41,082 nt of DNA from Entamoeba histolytica HM-1:IMSS (lineage: Eukaryota > Evosea > Mastigamoebida > Endamoebidae): contig NW_001914957.1 in assembly GCF_000208925.1 (NCBI RefSeq), forward strand, positions 11,518 to 52,599, in the 5' to 3' direction. This document shows, piece by piece, positions 7,204 to 16,427 of the stretch (its first letter is position 1; each line of letters opens with the position of its first letter). The position numbers and the translations under genes are program-made. A model generated the notes under the pieces. It was given only the letters and a program-made list of their open reading frames with translations, was not told the origin of the DNA and did no database searches.

Positions 7204-9624
7204 ATGAAATCAGCTTCTCAACTTTCATGTCTCCTTCTCAAAAAACGATTTGTTCCTAAAATGAAAGATATATTGGAAACAGAAGATCAAGTATCACACA
7301 AAGATATTGTAGAGTATATTAAAAGTGGAGTAAAAGATGAAAAAATATTAAAAGAAGTACCTAATGCTGAACAAAGTATTGTTGATGCACAAGTACTATC
7401 AGGAACTTTTACTTACACATGGCCACCAGTCACTTCAGAAGGATGTTTGAAAGATACCATCATGTTTGTTTATATAAAAGTACAAATTGAAGGTGAAACT
7501 GCTATTGTTGCAAGAACTTATGGGGTTGATGTTAGTAAAGAAATTAAACATACATATAATCAATTATTAAGATTAGAACAAACATTAGCAAGTAAGTATA
7601 AATCAGGAATAAAAGTTGATACTAAAGTAATTGAAGTAGCAGGGTTAAGTCAACAAGTCGAGATTATTAAAGGAGAAGAAATATTAAAAGAAGGAAGTGT
7701 TATAATGATTCGAGTTTGGAGTGGTCAATTAATGATTTGTGATACATGTTATATTGGTAGTAAAGGACTTATTAATTTAACTAAATTTGTTGGTAGTAAT
7801 AGTTCTAGTGTCTTCTTCTCATTTAAAGATGAAGAAGAACCAGCAGAAGTATTATCTAAATTCAGAGATAAGAAGCAACAAGAAGATGAAGATGAATTAA
7901 AAGAATATGAACAACAAAGAAAAGAAACTATGAAAGAAGAACATAGACCAAAAGTAGAAACTTTAAAAAAAGAAAAAATTAAAGCAATATGTTATAATAA
8001 CCAAAAAGAAATGCCTTCAAAAAATGCATTATATATTAATTCTGATGTAAAAAAATATGCTATTTTATTACCAATTAATGGTCAATTAGTTCCATTTCAT
8101 GTTGCATATATTAAAAACATTACTACAAGAGAAGGATTTTTCCGTATTAATTTTAATGTCCCTAGAGAGACTGAAGAAGGAACAGTTTATGTAAAAGAAT
8201 TATCATTTCATGTAAGAGACTCAGATAGAATTTCAAGAATAGAAAATGATTGGAAAGAAATGAAAAAAAAATGGAATGAAGAAGAGAAGATTAGAAATAT
8301 AAGAGGAATGAAAGAAGAGAAATTAGTATTAAGAAAAGAAAGTGTCCCAATACTTAGGTCAGTTTGCATTAATCCAGTATTAAAAGGAAAAAGAACTGAA
8401 GGTGTTCTTGAAGCACATATGAATGGATTTAGATTTGTTTCATCAGGTGGAAATGTAGAGCTAATGTATGATAATATTCAACACGCCTTTTTCCAAAATG
8501 GTGATACAGAAACAGTTATATTATTACATTTTCATATGGATCCACCAGTTATTATTCAAAACAGACCTATATCAGATATTCAATTTTATAATGAAATTAT
8601 GGATATTTCACTTAATATTGATCGTGGAGATAGGTATTATAGCGAAGCAGAAGAAGCAAGAGAAGAAGAAAGAGAAAAAAGAATTCGTGCAAAATATAAT
8701 CATTTATATGCTGAATTTTTAACAAAAGTCAAAGAAAAAGATATTCCTGTTAGTTTTGAAGTTCCTTTCAGAGAATTAAAGTTTGGAGGAACAATTAAAA
8801 GAAATACAGCTACTTTAGTTCCAACTGTTAAATGTCTTATTAATATTTCTGATGCTCCATATAAAGTTATTGAATTAGATACAATAGAAGTTGTAGTATT
8901 TGAAAGATTATCAAGAAGTCTTACCTTAAAAAATTTTGATATGGTAGTAATTTTTAAAGACCATCATAAACCAGTATTACAAATTAGTTCAGTTTCAAAA
9001 ACTGATTTAGATCATATCAAAAAATGGTTAAATAAATGTGAAATTAAAAGTTATGAAACAGTCCAGAGTTTAAATTGGATAAATATTATGGAAGCTGTTA
9101 ATTCAGACCCAGTGGCTTTTGCTGAGAAAGGTTGGTCATTCTTAGATGCAGACAATACCAAGTCTGATAGTGAAGAGTCAGAAGAAGTTTTTGAACCTGA
9201 TGAAGAATTAGAAAAAGAATTAGATGCAGAGGATGACCTTTCTACTGACCTTTCAAGTGAAGAAGAATCAAGTTCAAGTAGTGAAGAAGAGGATGATGAT
9301 GGAGAAAGTTGGTCTGATCTAGAAAGAGAAGCTATTAAAGATGATCTTGTCAAAGACAGAGAAGAACATGAGATGATAGGTCGAGCCCAAATGATGAAAC
9401 AACGCCAAAGAGTTCAACAAAGAAGACCATCACAACAACGAAGTACTACAATACAAAATTTCTTCAAGAAAACATCAACAACTCCAACAACATCCTCTTC
9501 TAGTAATTCTAGATTACAGCCGATTAAAATTAATAAAGCATTTGTTCCTACAAAGAAACCAAGTAACTTAGGAGGGATAAAACGTCAATTCTCTAGTAGT
9601 TATGCAGGAACAAAGAAACCTTAA
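7204..9624 (+). CDS. SPT16: FACT complex subunit SPT16, short N terminus
   Basis: The 806-residue protein is the large subunit of the FACT histone chaperone, which loosens and rebuilds nucleosomes during transcription and replication. Residues about 45-190 match the second half of the inactive aminopeptidase-like domain (TYGVDVSKEIKHTYNQLL). Then come the dimerisation domain (NALYINSDVKKYAILLP, LVPFHVAYIKNI, FFRINFNVP), the PH-like domains (FRELKFGGTIKRN, LVPTVKCLINISDAPYKV, FERLSRSL, FDMVVIF), GWSFLD, and a Glu/Asp/Ser-rich acidic tail ending in WSDLEREA. The usual N-terminal lobe of about 150-170 residues is missing; there are only 194 bases between this ATG and the divergent HD gene. In-frame codons extend upstream to 7165 without an ATG, so 7204 is the first ATG. 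GGAACTTC lies just upstream. A basic tail after the acidic region contains TTIQNFFKK, resembling a PCNA-interacting box. Confidence 0.93.
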   Translation: MKSASQLSCLLLKKRFVPKMKDILETEDQVSHKDIVEYIKSGVKDEKILKEVPNAEQSIVDAQVLSGTFTYTWPPVTSEGCLKDTIMFVYIKVQIEGETAIVARTYGVDVSKEIKHTYNQLLRLEQTLASKYKSGIKVDTKVIEVAGLSQQVEIIKGEEILKEGSVIMIRVWSGQLMICDTCYIGSKGLINLTKFVGSNSSSVFFSFKDEEEPAEVLSKFRDKKQQEDEDELKEYEQQRKETMKEEHRPKVETLKKEKIKAICYNNQKEMPSKNALYINSDVKKYAILLPINGQLVPFHVAYIKNITTREGFFRINFNVPRETEEGTVYVKELSFHVRDSDRISRIENDWKEMKKKWNEEEKIRNIRGMKEEKLVLRKESVPILRSVCINPVLKGKRTEGVLEAHMNGFRFVSSGGNVELMYDNIQHAFFQNGDTETVILLHFHMDPPVIIQNRPISDIQFYNEIMDISLNIDRGDRYYSEAEEAREEEREKRIRAKYNHLYAEFLTKVKEKDIPVSFEVPFRELKFGGTIKRNTATLVPTVKCLINISDAPYKVIELDTIEVVVFERLSRSLTLKNFDMVVIFKDHHKPVLQISSVSKTDLDHIKKWLNKCEIKSYETVQSLNWINIMEAVNSDPVAFAEKGWSFLDADNTKSDSEESEEVFEPDEELEKELDAEDDLSTDLSSEEESSSSSEEEDDDGESWSDLEREAIKDDLVKDREEHEMIGRAQMMKQRQRVQQRRPSQQRSTTIQNFFKKTSTTPTTSSSSNSRLQPIKINKAFVPTKKPSNLGGIKRQFSSSYAGTKKP

Positions 9625-9738
9625 ATGAATGACATTTTTATTTTTTATTGTTTTTTCTTTTCGATTGTTTTTGATACTAATACATAACAGAACTTATTAT
9701 TAAAGAAGAATTAAGAAATAAGATTAGTTGTGGAAGAA

Positions 9739-10006
9739 ATGGATTGGATGGGATATTATATTCTTGGAATCGCTACCGCTATTGTTATTATCTTCTTAAT
9801 AATTATGACATTTCTTACATGGTTCTTCGTATCTCGTTGTTGGAAAAATAAATACACAGAAAGTGAAATACCAAATGATCCTTTTGCCGAAGTGAATTAC
9901 ACGGCAGTTCAAGAAGATGATGACTTACCATTAAATGCTAATGTTTGTTATTATTTTAGTTATATATAACGATATTTAATAATAAAACTAATAGTATAGT
10001 AAATAA
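9739..10006 (+). CDS. Small single-pass membrane protein with trafficking-type tail
   Basis: From ATG 9739 the protein starts MDWMGYY and has one strong membrane segment at residues about 7-31 (isoleucine- and phenylalanine-rich), followed by a basic CWKNKY stop-transfer and a short acidic tail. The tail carries DPF and YTAV, which match an adaptor-binding DPF and a YxxPhi sorting signal. A GTTTGT donor at 9943 and TAG at 9992-9994 predict a 52-base intron, leaving a short last exon ending at TAA 10004-10006 (73 residues). Without splicing the frame ends at 9969 with a Tyr/Ser tail. The short exon makes the splice call moderate. No signal peptide is separate from the membrane segment. A tail-facing-cytosol endosomal or surface protein is an inference; the family is unknown. 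Confidence 0.6.
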
Positions 10007-10102
10007 ATTAAAGAAATTAGTTTTATTGTTTATTTTATTTTTAAAAAAAAATTAGGTTTTTAAAATTAAAGAAAATCTTTTTAAAAAACAAAGTCAGAAG
10101 AA

Positions 10103-10657
10103 ATGTCATTGATAGACAAAATGAATAGTGACGAATATGAGATGGTGTTGATCACATACCCACGTTCATACGACATATCAAAAATTAAACAATTGACCTA
10201 TAACTCTAAAGGTAAAAAAAATACTGTAGTTCCTATGGAAAAGACTTCATACCAAAGCGTTATTCCATTGGTTAATAATAAGAAAAAGATGTCAGTTTCA
10301 AAACCATTTGTTGATGGACTTGAGGTTATTATTCCAGAAGAGTATAAAGACCAAGAAAAAGAAGAAGATATTGATTTCTTTCATTCATCAAAAGAACCTA
10401 AATATCACTTTGTTGATTGGCGTACTATTACTGTTCAAAGTAAACCAGAATGGCTAACCCTATGTAGAAAATCTGAATCAAGTCTTAGCAAACAAAAAAA
10501 AGAAGAAGCTAAACAAAAAGAAATTAAACAAAAAAAGGAAGAAGCTAAACAAAAGAAATTATCTAAAAAAGAAGCTAAGAAAGAATCATTGAGTGAAAAA
10601 ATTAAACGTAAGAATGCAAAAGTATCATCTTCTTCATCTTCTTCTGACTCAGAATAA
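10103..10657 (+). CDS. Lys-rich, Ser-tailed protein; weak resemblance to RNA polymerase I subunit RPA34
   Basis: This intronless gene encodes 184 residues. Residues 1-115 form a probable beta-rich domain (EYEMVLITYPRSYDISKI, then PFVDGLEVIIPEE). Residues 130-172 are repeats of K/E/A/Q (KKEEAKQK) forming a charged helix, and the end is a run of serines with DSE, a good casein kinase 2 site. N-terminal beta domain plus long lysine-rich tail is the layout of RPA34/CD3EAP in RNA polymerase I, and the opening strand fits loosely, but similarity is too weak for more than a suggestion. The basic tail suggests nuclear or nucleolar location. A generic nucleolar protein is equally possible. Confidence 0.7.
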   Translation: MSLIDKMNSDEYEMVLITYPRSYDISKIKQLTYNSKGKKNTVVPMEKTSYQSVIPLVNNKKKMSVSKPFVDGLEVIIPEEYKDQEKEEDIDFFHSSKEPKYHFVDWRTITVQSKPEWLTLCRKSESSLSKQKKEEAKQKEIKQKKEEAKQKKLSKKEAKKESLSEKIKRKNAKVSSSSSSSDSE

Positions 10658-10798
10658 AAAGGCTATGTTTTATAAACAAAGACCTCTCTTTAAAGGAATG
10701 AATTGGAATTATTTTTATATATCTATTTTCCACATCCTTCTGATTGTTATATTTTATATTATGAATCTTAAATGTGAAAAATAGTAAGTACAATTAAT

Positions 10799-11509
10799 TT
10801 ATTCTGAGTCAAGACTTGAGTTGAGGTAATACCTCGTTATATTCTTTTGACCAAATTCTCCAGTTAGAATTGAATGGATTAAATTTTGTGCTTCTCCCAC
10901 ACGTTCTTTATCACAATTAAAGAATAAATAACCATATGTCGTTCCATTTTTAATACAACACTCTCCAAATTCTACTACAGAAAGACGAAGTTGTTCTAAT
11001 ACATATTTCTTATTATCAGAAGCAACAGCAAGAGTAACAAGTTCTTTTTGATACTCTTTTTTATCTCGAGCTTGAAGAATAAATGGTGCTGAATAAAAAG
11101 GACCTCCAGGAAGGTCAAGGCATAGACATATTCTTGAGTGTTGATGATTTCTTGATGAAGAACAATATGACTTACAACAATTAAATGAGTATTTTTCTAA
11201 CCCATCTTTTAGAGTAGAAGGTCCTATTTCAAGTTCATCATAATGGTCAATTTCAACTAAAGCCCGATCAGGATGACAAATTGAGCATGATGGTATTATC
11301 TCTCTGTCAGTTTCTTTTACACATGTCATTGCAAAACAAGCCTTAATTATTTGTTGAGAAGAAAGGTGGTGGTATTCTCTCCAAGAAGTAGATAAAGTAA
11401 TTGTTGTTGTAAAATTCCGGTGACGGTATATTGTTTGTGTTGAAATTGCTAATTGGGGTGGTTTTAAATCCGTTGGTACTTTAGTTGAAATGTGTAAGTA
11501 TGGATACAT
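10799..11509 (-). CDS. Possible CudA/STAT-like DNA-binding protein
   Basis: The 236-residue protein has no signal peptide or membrane segment. Residues 117-131 (SSSRNHQHSRICLCL) resemble the DNA-contacting strand-loop of immunoglobulin-fold factors (Rel, STAT, p53 types), followed by LPGGPFYSAPFILQARDKK. CSIC at 75-78 and NCCKSYC at 110-116 might bind metal. Dictyostelium CudA is a transcription factor with a STAT-related core and a reported Entamoeba relative; this protein is of suitable size to be that relative, but I infer this from memory of the motif and cannot align it. It converges on the 10103 gene, ending 141 bases after that stop. An unrelated cysteine-rich nuclear protein is the alternative. 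Confidence 0.7.
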   Translation of the reverse strand: MYPYLHISTKVPTDLKPPQLAISTQTIYRHRNFTTTITLSTSWREYHHLSSQQIIKACFAMTCVKETDREIIPSCSICHPDRALVEIDHYDELEIGPSTLKDGLEKYSFNCCKSYCSSSRNHQHSRICLCLDLPGGPFYSAPFILQARDKKEYQKELVTLAVASDNKKYVLEQLRLSVVEFGECCIKNGTTYGYLFFNCDKERVGEAQNLIHSILTGEFGQKNITRYYLNSSLDSE

Positions 11510-11808
11510 TAGTAGAAAAATAAATAAACGATAATACCCTAATTATCGTATTTTCAGTTTCAAAATTGAGCATATCGAACGAAATTTGTTCTATTTTTGT
11601 TTGTGTCGTATTCTAAGATTTTTATTTTATTCAATATTTACTACTGTTGTCCATTCAAAAACAAGCATCATGGATAACATTCATGGTTGTTGAAAATGAA
11701 ATTTCTTTCTTTAGTTTTTTGAAATTTCCTATTTGTAGTACAAAAGTTAATAAAAAGTTTTTAAAACTAAGATATGATATTTGTAGATAAGAGTATGTTT
11801 CAATTATT

Positions 11809-13332
11809 TTAACATTTCTCAATTAGACTCTTAATGTATTTTGTATTAACATAATTTTTATCTAAATCTAATGACCAGAACATAACACCTCCAAGTTTTT
11901 TCTTACATAGATAATCTGCCTTATATTTAAAGGTTTCTTTAGTATCAAAAGAGAACCATTGGTCATTTTTATATCCATACATTGTCTTTGATTTTGAATC
12001 AAATTTAATATTTTCTTGGGGAATCAAAGCATCTATTTCATATTTAGATAAATATCCATTTTCTCCTGTACAAGTCCCACTTTTACTAGCTCCAGTTGCA
12101 GCAGATCCCATTTCATGATCAGAACTTGATTTCAATGTCCAACCCCTTCCATAATGAGCCATTCCTAACATAATTTTAGTTGATGGAACCCCAGCATTTA
12201 AGTAAGCTGTAACAGCATCATCAACAGAAATTCCATCAGTGGCATACAATGCAGTATGAGATCCTGTAACTGCATCCCATGATCCGTGAAGATCATATGT
12301 CATTAAATTAATCCAATCTATGTATTGATGGAATTTACTTACTTCAATATTTTTAATGTTCCATGGACCAGCAGGTGCTGCAATTGTCAACAATAATTTG
12401 GATTTTCCATTACCTGCTTCTTTGTCTATAGCCTCTCTGAATTCTTTTAATAATAGTGTGAATGATTGTGTATCTACAGGCCTTCCTCCTTGGTCTTCAT
12501 TTGCAGGATATTCCCAATCAATATCAATTCCATCAAGATTGTATTTTCTTGCAAAGCTCATTGCACTTTTAATGAATGTAGCACGAGTTGCTTGCTTTTC
12601 TGCCATTTGACTGTAAAGATGTTTTGTTGAATCATAGAAATTGAAATTCCATCCTCCAATTGAAGCAAGAACTTTGAGATTAGGATTTCTTGATTTCATT
12701 GCAACAATTTTTGGTATCATTTGGTCATCATTCCATTCATATTCCTTAAGTGTATAGGTTGAATCAAAAACAACAAAAGCATAATTGATTACATCCACAA
12801 TTGTTGGATCAATATTATCTGCTGTGTATTTACAAGTCCATCCATCAATTGAATTGAATCTGTATTGTGCCCAATTAGTATAATAAGCAACTGTTTTCTT
12901 TGGGATACTAACTTCTGGCTCAGAAGATTCATGTTTAGATTCAGAAGAATCTGGTTTAATTTCAGAAGATTCATGTTTAGATTCAGAAGAATCTGGTTTA
13001 ACTTCAGAAGATTCATGTTTAGATTCAGAAGAATCTGGTTTAATTTCAGAAGATTCATGTTTAGATTCAGAAGAATCTGGTGACTTCTCAAAGAAATCAC
13101 CTGGCTTTTTTTCACAATCAGGAAGGTCAAGGAAATTCCACACACAAGGGTTATATTGTGTTCTGCCACATTTACAAACAGTTTCTCCTATACATTTACC
13201 TGGTGTTCCTTCTGTTCTTCCATAACACCAAAGATAATTTTTATTATCGATACAATAAAATCCGTTAGAAAGACCTTCACAGTTGTGAGCGTTTGCCATA
13301 TAAATAAGATAAATTAATGCCAGTAGTGACAT
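11809..13332 (-). CDS. Chitinase (GH18) with N-terminal chitin-binding domain
   Basis: This is a secreted 507-residue enzyme. A signal peptide spans residues 1-15 (ends YMANA). Residues 18-73 contain eight cysteines (18, 27, 36, 47, 53, 55, 63, 73), the Entamoeba CBM55-type chitin-binding domain shared with Jacob and Jessie lectins. Residues 86-138 are 14-residue Ser/Glu/Lys/His repeats, a likely O-phosphodiester-glycosylated linker. The catalytic domain covers about 145-507: SIGGW at 224-228, DGIDIDWE at 267-274 with E274 as acid catalyst, MTYDLHG, and GVMFWSLDLD near the end. It hydrolyses beta-1,4-linked N-acetylglucosamine and is expected to remodel the cyst wall during encystation or excystation. 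Every family residue I can check is present. It is divergently placed from profilin, with 220 bases between the two starts. Confidence 0.97.
   Translation of the reverse strand: MSLLALIYLIYMANAHNCEGLSNGFYCIDNKNYLWCYGRTEGTPGKCIGETVCKCGRTQYNPCVWNFLDLPDCEKKPGDFFEKSPDSSESKHESSEIKPDSSESKHESSEVKPDSSESKHESSEIKPDSSESKHESSEPEVSIPKKTVAYYTNWAQYRFNSIDGWTCKYTADNIDPTIVDVINYAFVVFDSTYTLKEYEWNDDQMIPKIVAMKSRNPNLKVLASIGGWNFNFYDSTKHLYSQMAEKQATRATFIKSAMSFARKYNLDGIDIDWEYPANEDQGGRPVDTQSFTLLLKEFREAIDKEAGNGKSKLLLTIAAPAGPWNIKNIEVSKFHQYIDWINLMTYDLHGSWDAVTGSHTALYATDGISVDDAVTAYLNAGVPSTKIMLGMAHYGRGWTLKSSSDHEMGSAATGASKSGTCTGENGYLSKYEIDALIPQENIKFDSKSKTMYGYKNDQWFSFDTKETFKYKADYLCKKKLGGVMFWSLDLDKNYVNTKYIKSLIEKC
12919..13077 (-). 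repeat. 42-base tandem repeats in the chitinase linker
   Basis: Nearly four copies of a 42-base unit encode the 14-residue motif (SSESKHESSEIKPD with an I/V variation). The alternating unit difference (ATT against GTT at the I/V codon) shows copies are not fully homogenised. Repeat number in this linker varies among Entamoeba isolates and is used for strain typing. The antisense and other frames also look repetitive because the unit length is a multiple of three. Confidence 0.93.
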
Positions 13333-13552
13333 CGGTGATTAATACTTTTCAATTTATTACAAAGTCCTTTTATATTACTACCTTTTCACCAGAAGAAAAG
13401 AGATATGATTATTATAGTGATTATGACTCATTTCTTTTCATTTTAGAAATCAAAATATATTTATTAAAGAGTAATGACTTTCTTTTCATCATATTTAGTT
13501 ATTTTTTATTTTAGATTTTTTTTTAAATTTAACTTGAAAATCATAACTTGAA

Positions 13553-13942
13553 ATGACATGGCAAGAATATGTAGATGTTGAATTAATTGGTTCTGGGTAT
13601 TGTAAAAGTGCTGTAATAATTGGGATGGATGGAACTGAAAATGCAGTTTCACTTCATTGCCATTTAGAAAAGAATGAAATTGCAAATTTAATATCATTGT
13701 TTGGTGATTCCAAGAAGAGACAAACAGGAATGAAAATAAAACTTAAAGGGACAGGATGTATTATTCAATATGGAGGTGATAGAACAATTACTGCCATGTC
13801 AGAAAAAGAAGACGAAGGTTTTGTTATTGTAAAAACAAAACAAGTAATAATTGTTGCAACATATGGAGATTATATGAAAGAAGAACAATGCCTTTTGGTT
13901 GTTGAAAAATTAGCTGATTATCTAATTCAAAAAGGTTTTTAG
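13553..13942 (+). CDS. Profilin
   Basis: The 129-residue protein is the usual length for profilin. It begins MTWQEYVD, the conserved N-terminal poly-proline-binding helix with the aromatic residues W3 and Y6. Later parts match the fold: the central sheet (GYCKSAVIIGMDG), the actin-facing KKRQTGMKIKLKG, and a C-terminal helix (EEQCLLVVEKLADYLIQKGF). Profilin binds actin monomers, poly-proline proteins and phosphoinositides, and controls filament assembly in motility and phagocytosis. No intron is needed. Its last 119 bases overlap the antisense reading frame of the next gene. The start of chitinase lies 220 bases upstream on the other strand. Confidence 0.95.
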   Translation: MTWQEYVDVELIGSGYCKSAVIIGMDGTENAVSLHCHLEKNEIANLISLFGDSKKRQTGMKIKLKGTGCIIQYGGDRTITAMSEKEDEGFVIVKTKQVIIVATYGDYMKEEQCLLVVEKLADYLIQKGF

Positions 13943-16427
13943 ATAAAAAAAATTTATTTAAGATAAAGAAAATATAACAAAAATAAAAGAGAAATGATGA
14001 ATTAGAAGAGTTAGTACATATATCAATATAACTATCAAATTCTGATGAAATAAATTCTAAACCACTTTTATTTTTAGAGTTAGTTAAAGAAGAAAGTGAA
14101 CCAATGATAGAATGAAGTTTGTTAAGTTGAGACATAGTAAATATTGATGTTACTTTATTAATATCAATAGCATCAGTCAATGAACGAAGAGAGTGAAGAA
14201 GAGAATTAACATTACTTTCTTCTTTGAAATCACAAAAGTCTATTAAATTAATAAAATAAGTTATTACTAATGAATTATATATTGAAGTTGGTATAAATTC
14301 AAATAAATAATTAAAAACCATTGATAAATAAGGAAATAAATGAGGAATTTTAATTGAAAGTAATGAATTTAATAAAGAAGGTATTTCATTAATAACTTCA
14401 TTTCTTTTAACAGAAAGAATTGAAATAATTAATTCAATGAAAACAATAGCACTATTTTCTGAATCTATTTTATTAATAAATGGAAGTAAATAAGGAAGTA
14501 AATTGATATGAATTGAAATTAAAGAGATATTAGAAATTAATAGTTTTTGTAAAGTAATATTAGTATTATATAATAAAACATTTATTATATCTTTGATTAT
14601 TATTTTTATTTTATCTTCATTAAAATGAAGAGTTTTTTGTTTGATTAGTTCAAGACGTAATTTGTTAAGAAGAACCATATTATCATTATCATTATTTTTT
14701 GTAATATTTTCTATATCTCTTTCTAACTCTTCACTTTTTAAAGTACTTGATGGTAAAATACTTAAAAACTCTATGATTGATGAATACATGCTTCCATCTT
14801 TCTCAATGATAGAAGGTAAAAGTTCATTAATAGTATTTTGATGATAAATAATTGATGTACTATTTTTCCATTCATCCATTAAATAACTAATATAATTCAT
14901 AACAATATTAGTATTTGGAGATTTTTCTAATAACATATGAAATATGTTAATATATTCTGTTGAATTTTCTTTTAATTGTTTTGTTTTATTTAATAAAGTA
15001 ATAACAATAATACAATCATTTTCTGTTGTAATAACTTGACTCCAGCTAAGTAATAATTGTATTTGTTGTTCATGAGATAAAGTTAAATATATTTTCTGAA
15101 TAATTTCATTAATATCATGATCCAATTCATCTTTTTGGATGATAGACTCATTCTTTTGTATCTCTTTGATAATATCAGAATAATCTTCAAGTAATTTGAA
15201 ATAATAACAACTTAACGAAATAATACTATTCTTTATTTCCTCTTCATTGTCTTGAAAAAGAATGCTATTATGATAATATTTGACTAACTCAATTATACTT
15301 AGAACCATTTCATTGTTAAATTCTGTTTGTTTAAGTTTATGTTGAAAATCATCAAATAACACATTTGCAACATTAATAAAACACTCAACTATTTTAATTT
15401 CATTAGGAATTTGTTCTCGTTCTTCAAAAGAGAATTTTGTTCTTGTCAACTCTCTTTGACAAATAATATGATTTAATCTTTTTAAAGGTTGAATAGCACT
15501 TTTATTCATACAACCTTCTAATTGAGATACTGGTAACACAATAAAATACAATAGATTTATTTCATTTTTTGGAAGAAGGTTTGAATCAATTAAATTTTGA
15601 TAATTATTAAGTACATATGAATAAAACAGTGGTTGGTCTTCTTTAAGAAAAAGTTGGTTCAAAATAAACATTGCCATTTCCTCTGGTATTTCTTGAAATT
15701 CTTTTTCAGAAAAATATATAAGAAGATATATCAATCCATTACATTGAGTAATAAGATAAAATAATTCTTTTTGAATAATATTTCTTTGTTCTGTATTTTG
15801 GATAATTAATTGAATAAGAGATTTGACACTTATTTCAAGATCGAAAAAAGGACGAAGGGTTTTTAATTCAGATTGATCCAATCCTATGTCAAGAATAGCT
15901 GCATAAATATATTTCATATACTCTTTTATTATTATATTCATATTTTCTATTTTAATATTTGGTAGTATTGAATTTATGATTAGTTTTAGTTTGTCAGTAT
16001 TTCTTTTTGGGTTTATTTTTATAATAAATGTATTTTCCCCTATAAATTCATCATCATCTTCTTCTACATGAATTTTTGTTAAATTTGGAATAACCCCCCA
16101 TTGGATTATTGTCTCAACCATTTCGATAATATGTTTTTGTGTAAAAATTGGTATATCTTTCTCTTCTTCAGTTTTATTTTCATTTTTCTTAAAATCTGAG
16201 ACAATTTGATTAAAAACAATCACAATATTCTCTATAAAAACTTCCTTTACATCGTATTTTTGAATCATCTTTTGAATTCTTTGTTTTCTATCTTCTTCTT
16301 TTTCAATTTTGTTAGTTCTAAAATCGATAAATCTAATACAACTATCAGCAACAACTTCTTCAGGAATACGTGACTTATATGTTGGTTCCATTAAAATTTC
16401 AATTAATTTTTTTGTGCTATCTTCCAT
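13824..16427 (-). CDS. Large alpha-helical protein, HEAT/ARM-like, function unknown
   Basis: From the first ATG at 16427 the frame gives 867 residues. Nearly the whole length is Leu/Ile-rich amphipathic helices (for example LLPYLLPFINKI and IPSLLNSLLSIKIPHLFPYL), the look of an ARM/HEAT solenoid such as transport or assembly factors. There is no membrane segment in the main body. The last about 45 residues run through the intergenic T-rich region (SFLFYFCYIFFIL) and then antisense into profilin; this part is probably not real. A stop at about 13995-14010 is expected, and a +1 shift would provide TAA immediately, suggesting a frameshift or an unseen intron. I do not recognise the family; TANGO6-type solenoids are one unproven possibility. 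Confidence 0.72.
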   Translation of the reverse strand: MEDSTKKLIEILMEPTYKSRIPEEVVADSCIRFIDFRTNKIEKEEDRKQRIQKMIQKYDVKEVFIENIVIVFNQIVSDFKKNENKTEEEKDIPIFTQKHIIEMVETIIQWGVIPNLTKIHVEEDDDEFIGENTFIIKINPKRNTDKLKLIINSILPNIKIENMNIIIKEYMKYIYAAILDIGLDQSELKTLRPFFDLEISVKSLIQLIIQNTEQRNIIQKELFYLITQCNGLIYLLIYFSEKEFQEIPEEMAMFILNQLFLKEDQPLFYSYVLNNYQNLIDSNLLPKNEINLLYFIVLPVSQLEGCMNKSAIQPLKRLNHIICQRELTRTKFSFEEREQIPNEIKIVECFINVANVLFDDFQHKLKQTEFNNEMVLSIIELVKYYHNSILFQDNEEEIKNSIISLSCYYFKLLEDYSDIIKEIQKNESIIQKDELDHDINEIIQKIYLTLSHEQQIQLLLSWSQVITTENDCIIVITLLNKTKQLKENSTEYINIFHMLLEKSPNTNIVMNYISYLMDEWKNSTSIIYHQNTINELLPSIIEKDGSMYSSIIEFLSILPSSTLKSEELERDIENITKNNDNDNMVLLNKLRLELIKQKTLHFNEDKIKIIIKDIINVLLYNTNITLQKLLISNISLISIHINLLPYLLPFINKIDSENSAIVFIELIISILSVKRNEVINEIPSLLNSLLSIKIPHLFPYLSMVFNYLFEFIPTSIYNSLVITYFINLIDFCDFKEESNVNSLLHSLRSLTDAIDINKVTSIFTMSQLNKLHSIIGSLSSLTNSKNKSGLEFISSEFDSYIDICTNSSNSSFLFYFCYIFFILNKFFLSKNLFELDNQLIFQQPKGIVLLSYNLHMLQQLLLVLFLQ

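Noticed and set aside
9051..9353. Minus-strand Ser-rich frame opposite SPT16 acidic tail
   Set aside because: GAA/GAT codons read antisense as Ser and Phe; the acidic tail is the real product.
12789..13169. Repetitive open frames in other phases of the chitinase linker
   Set aside because: They exist because the repeat unit is a multiple of three. The chitinase frame has the signal peptide and catalytic motifs.
13050..13520. Plus-strand frames opposite chitinase N terminus
   Set aside because: No domain, and they lie antisense to the conserved chitin-binding domain or in the divergent promoter.
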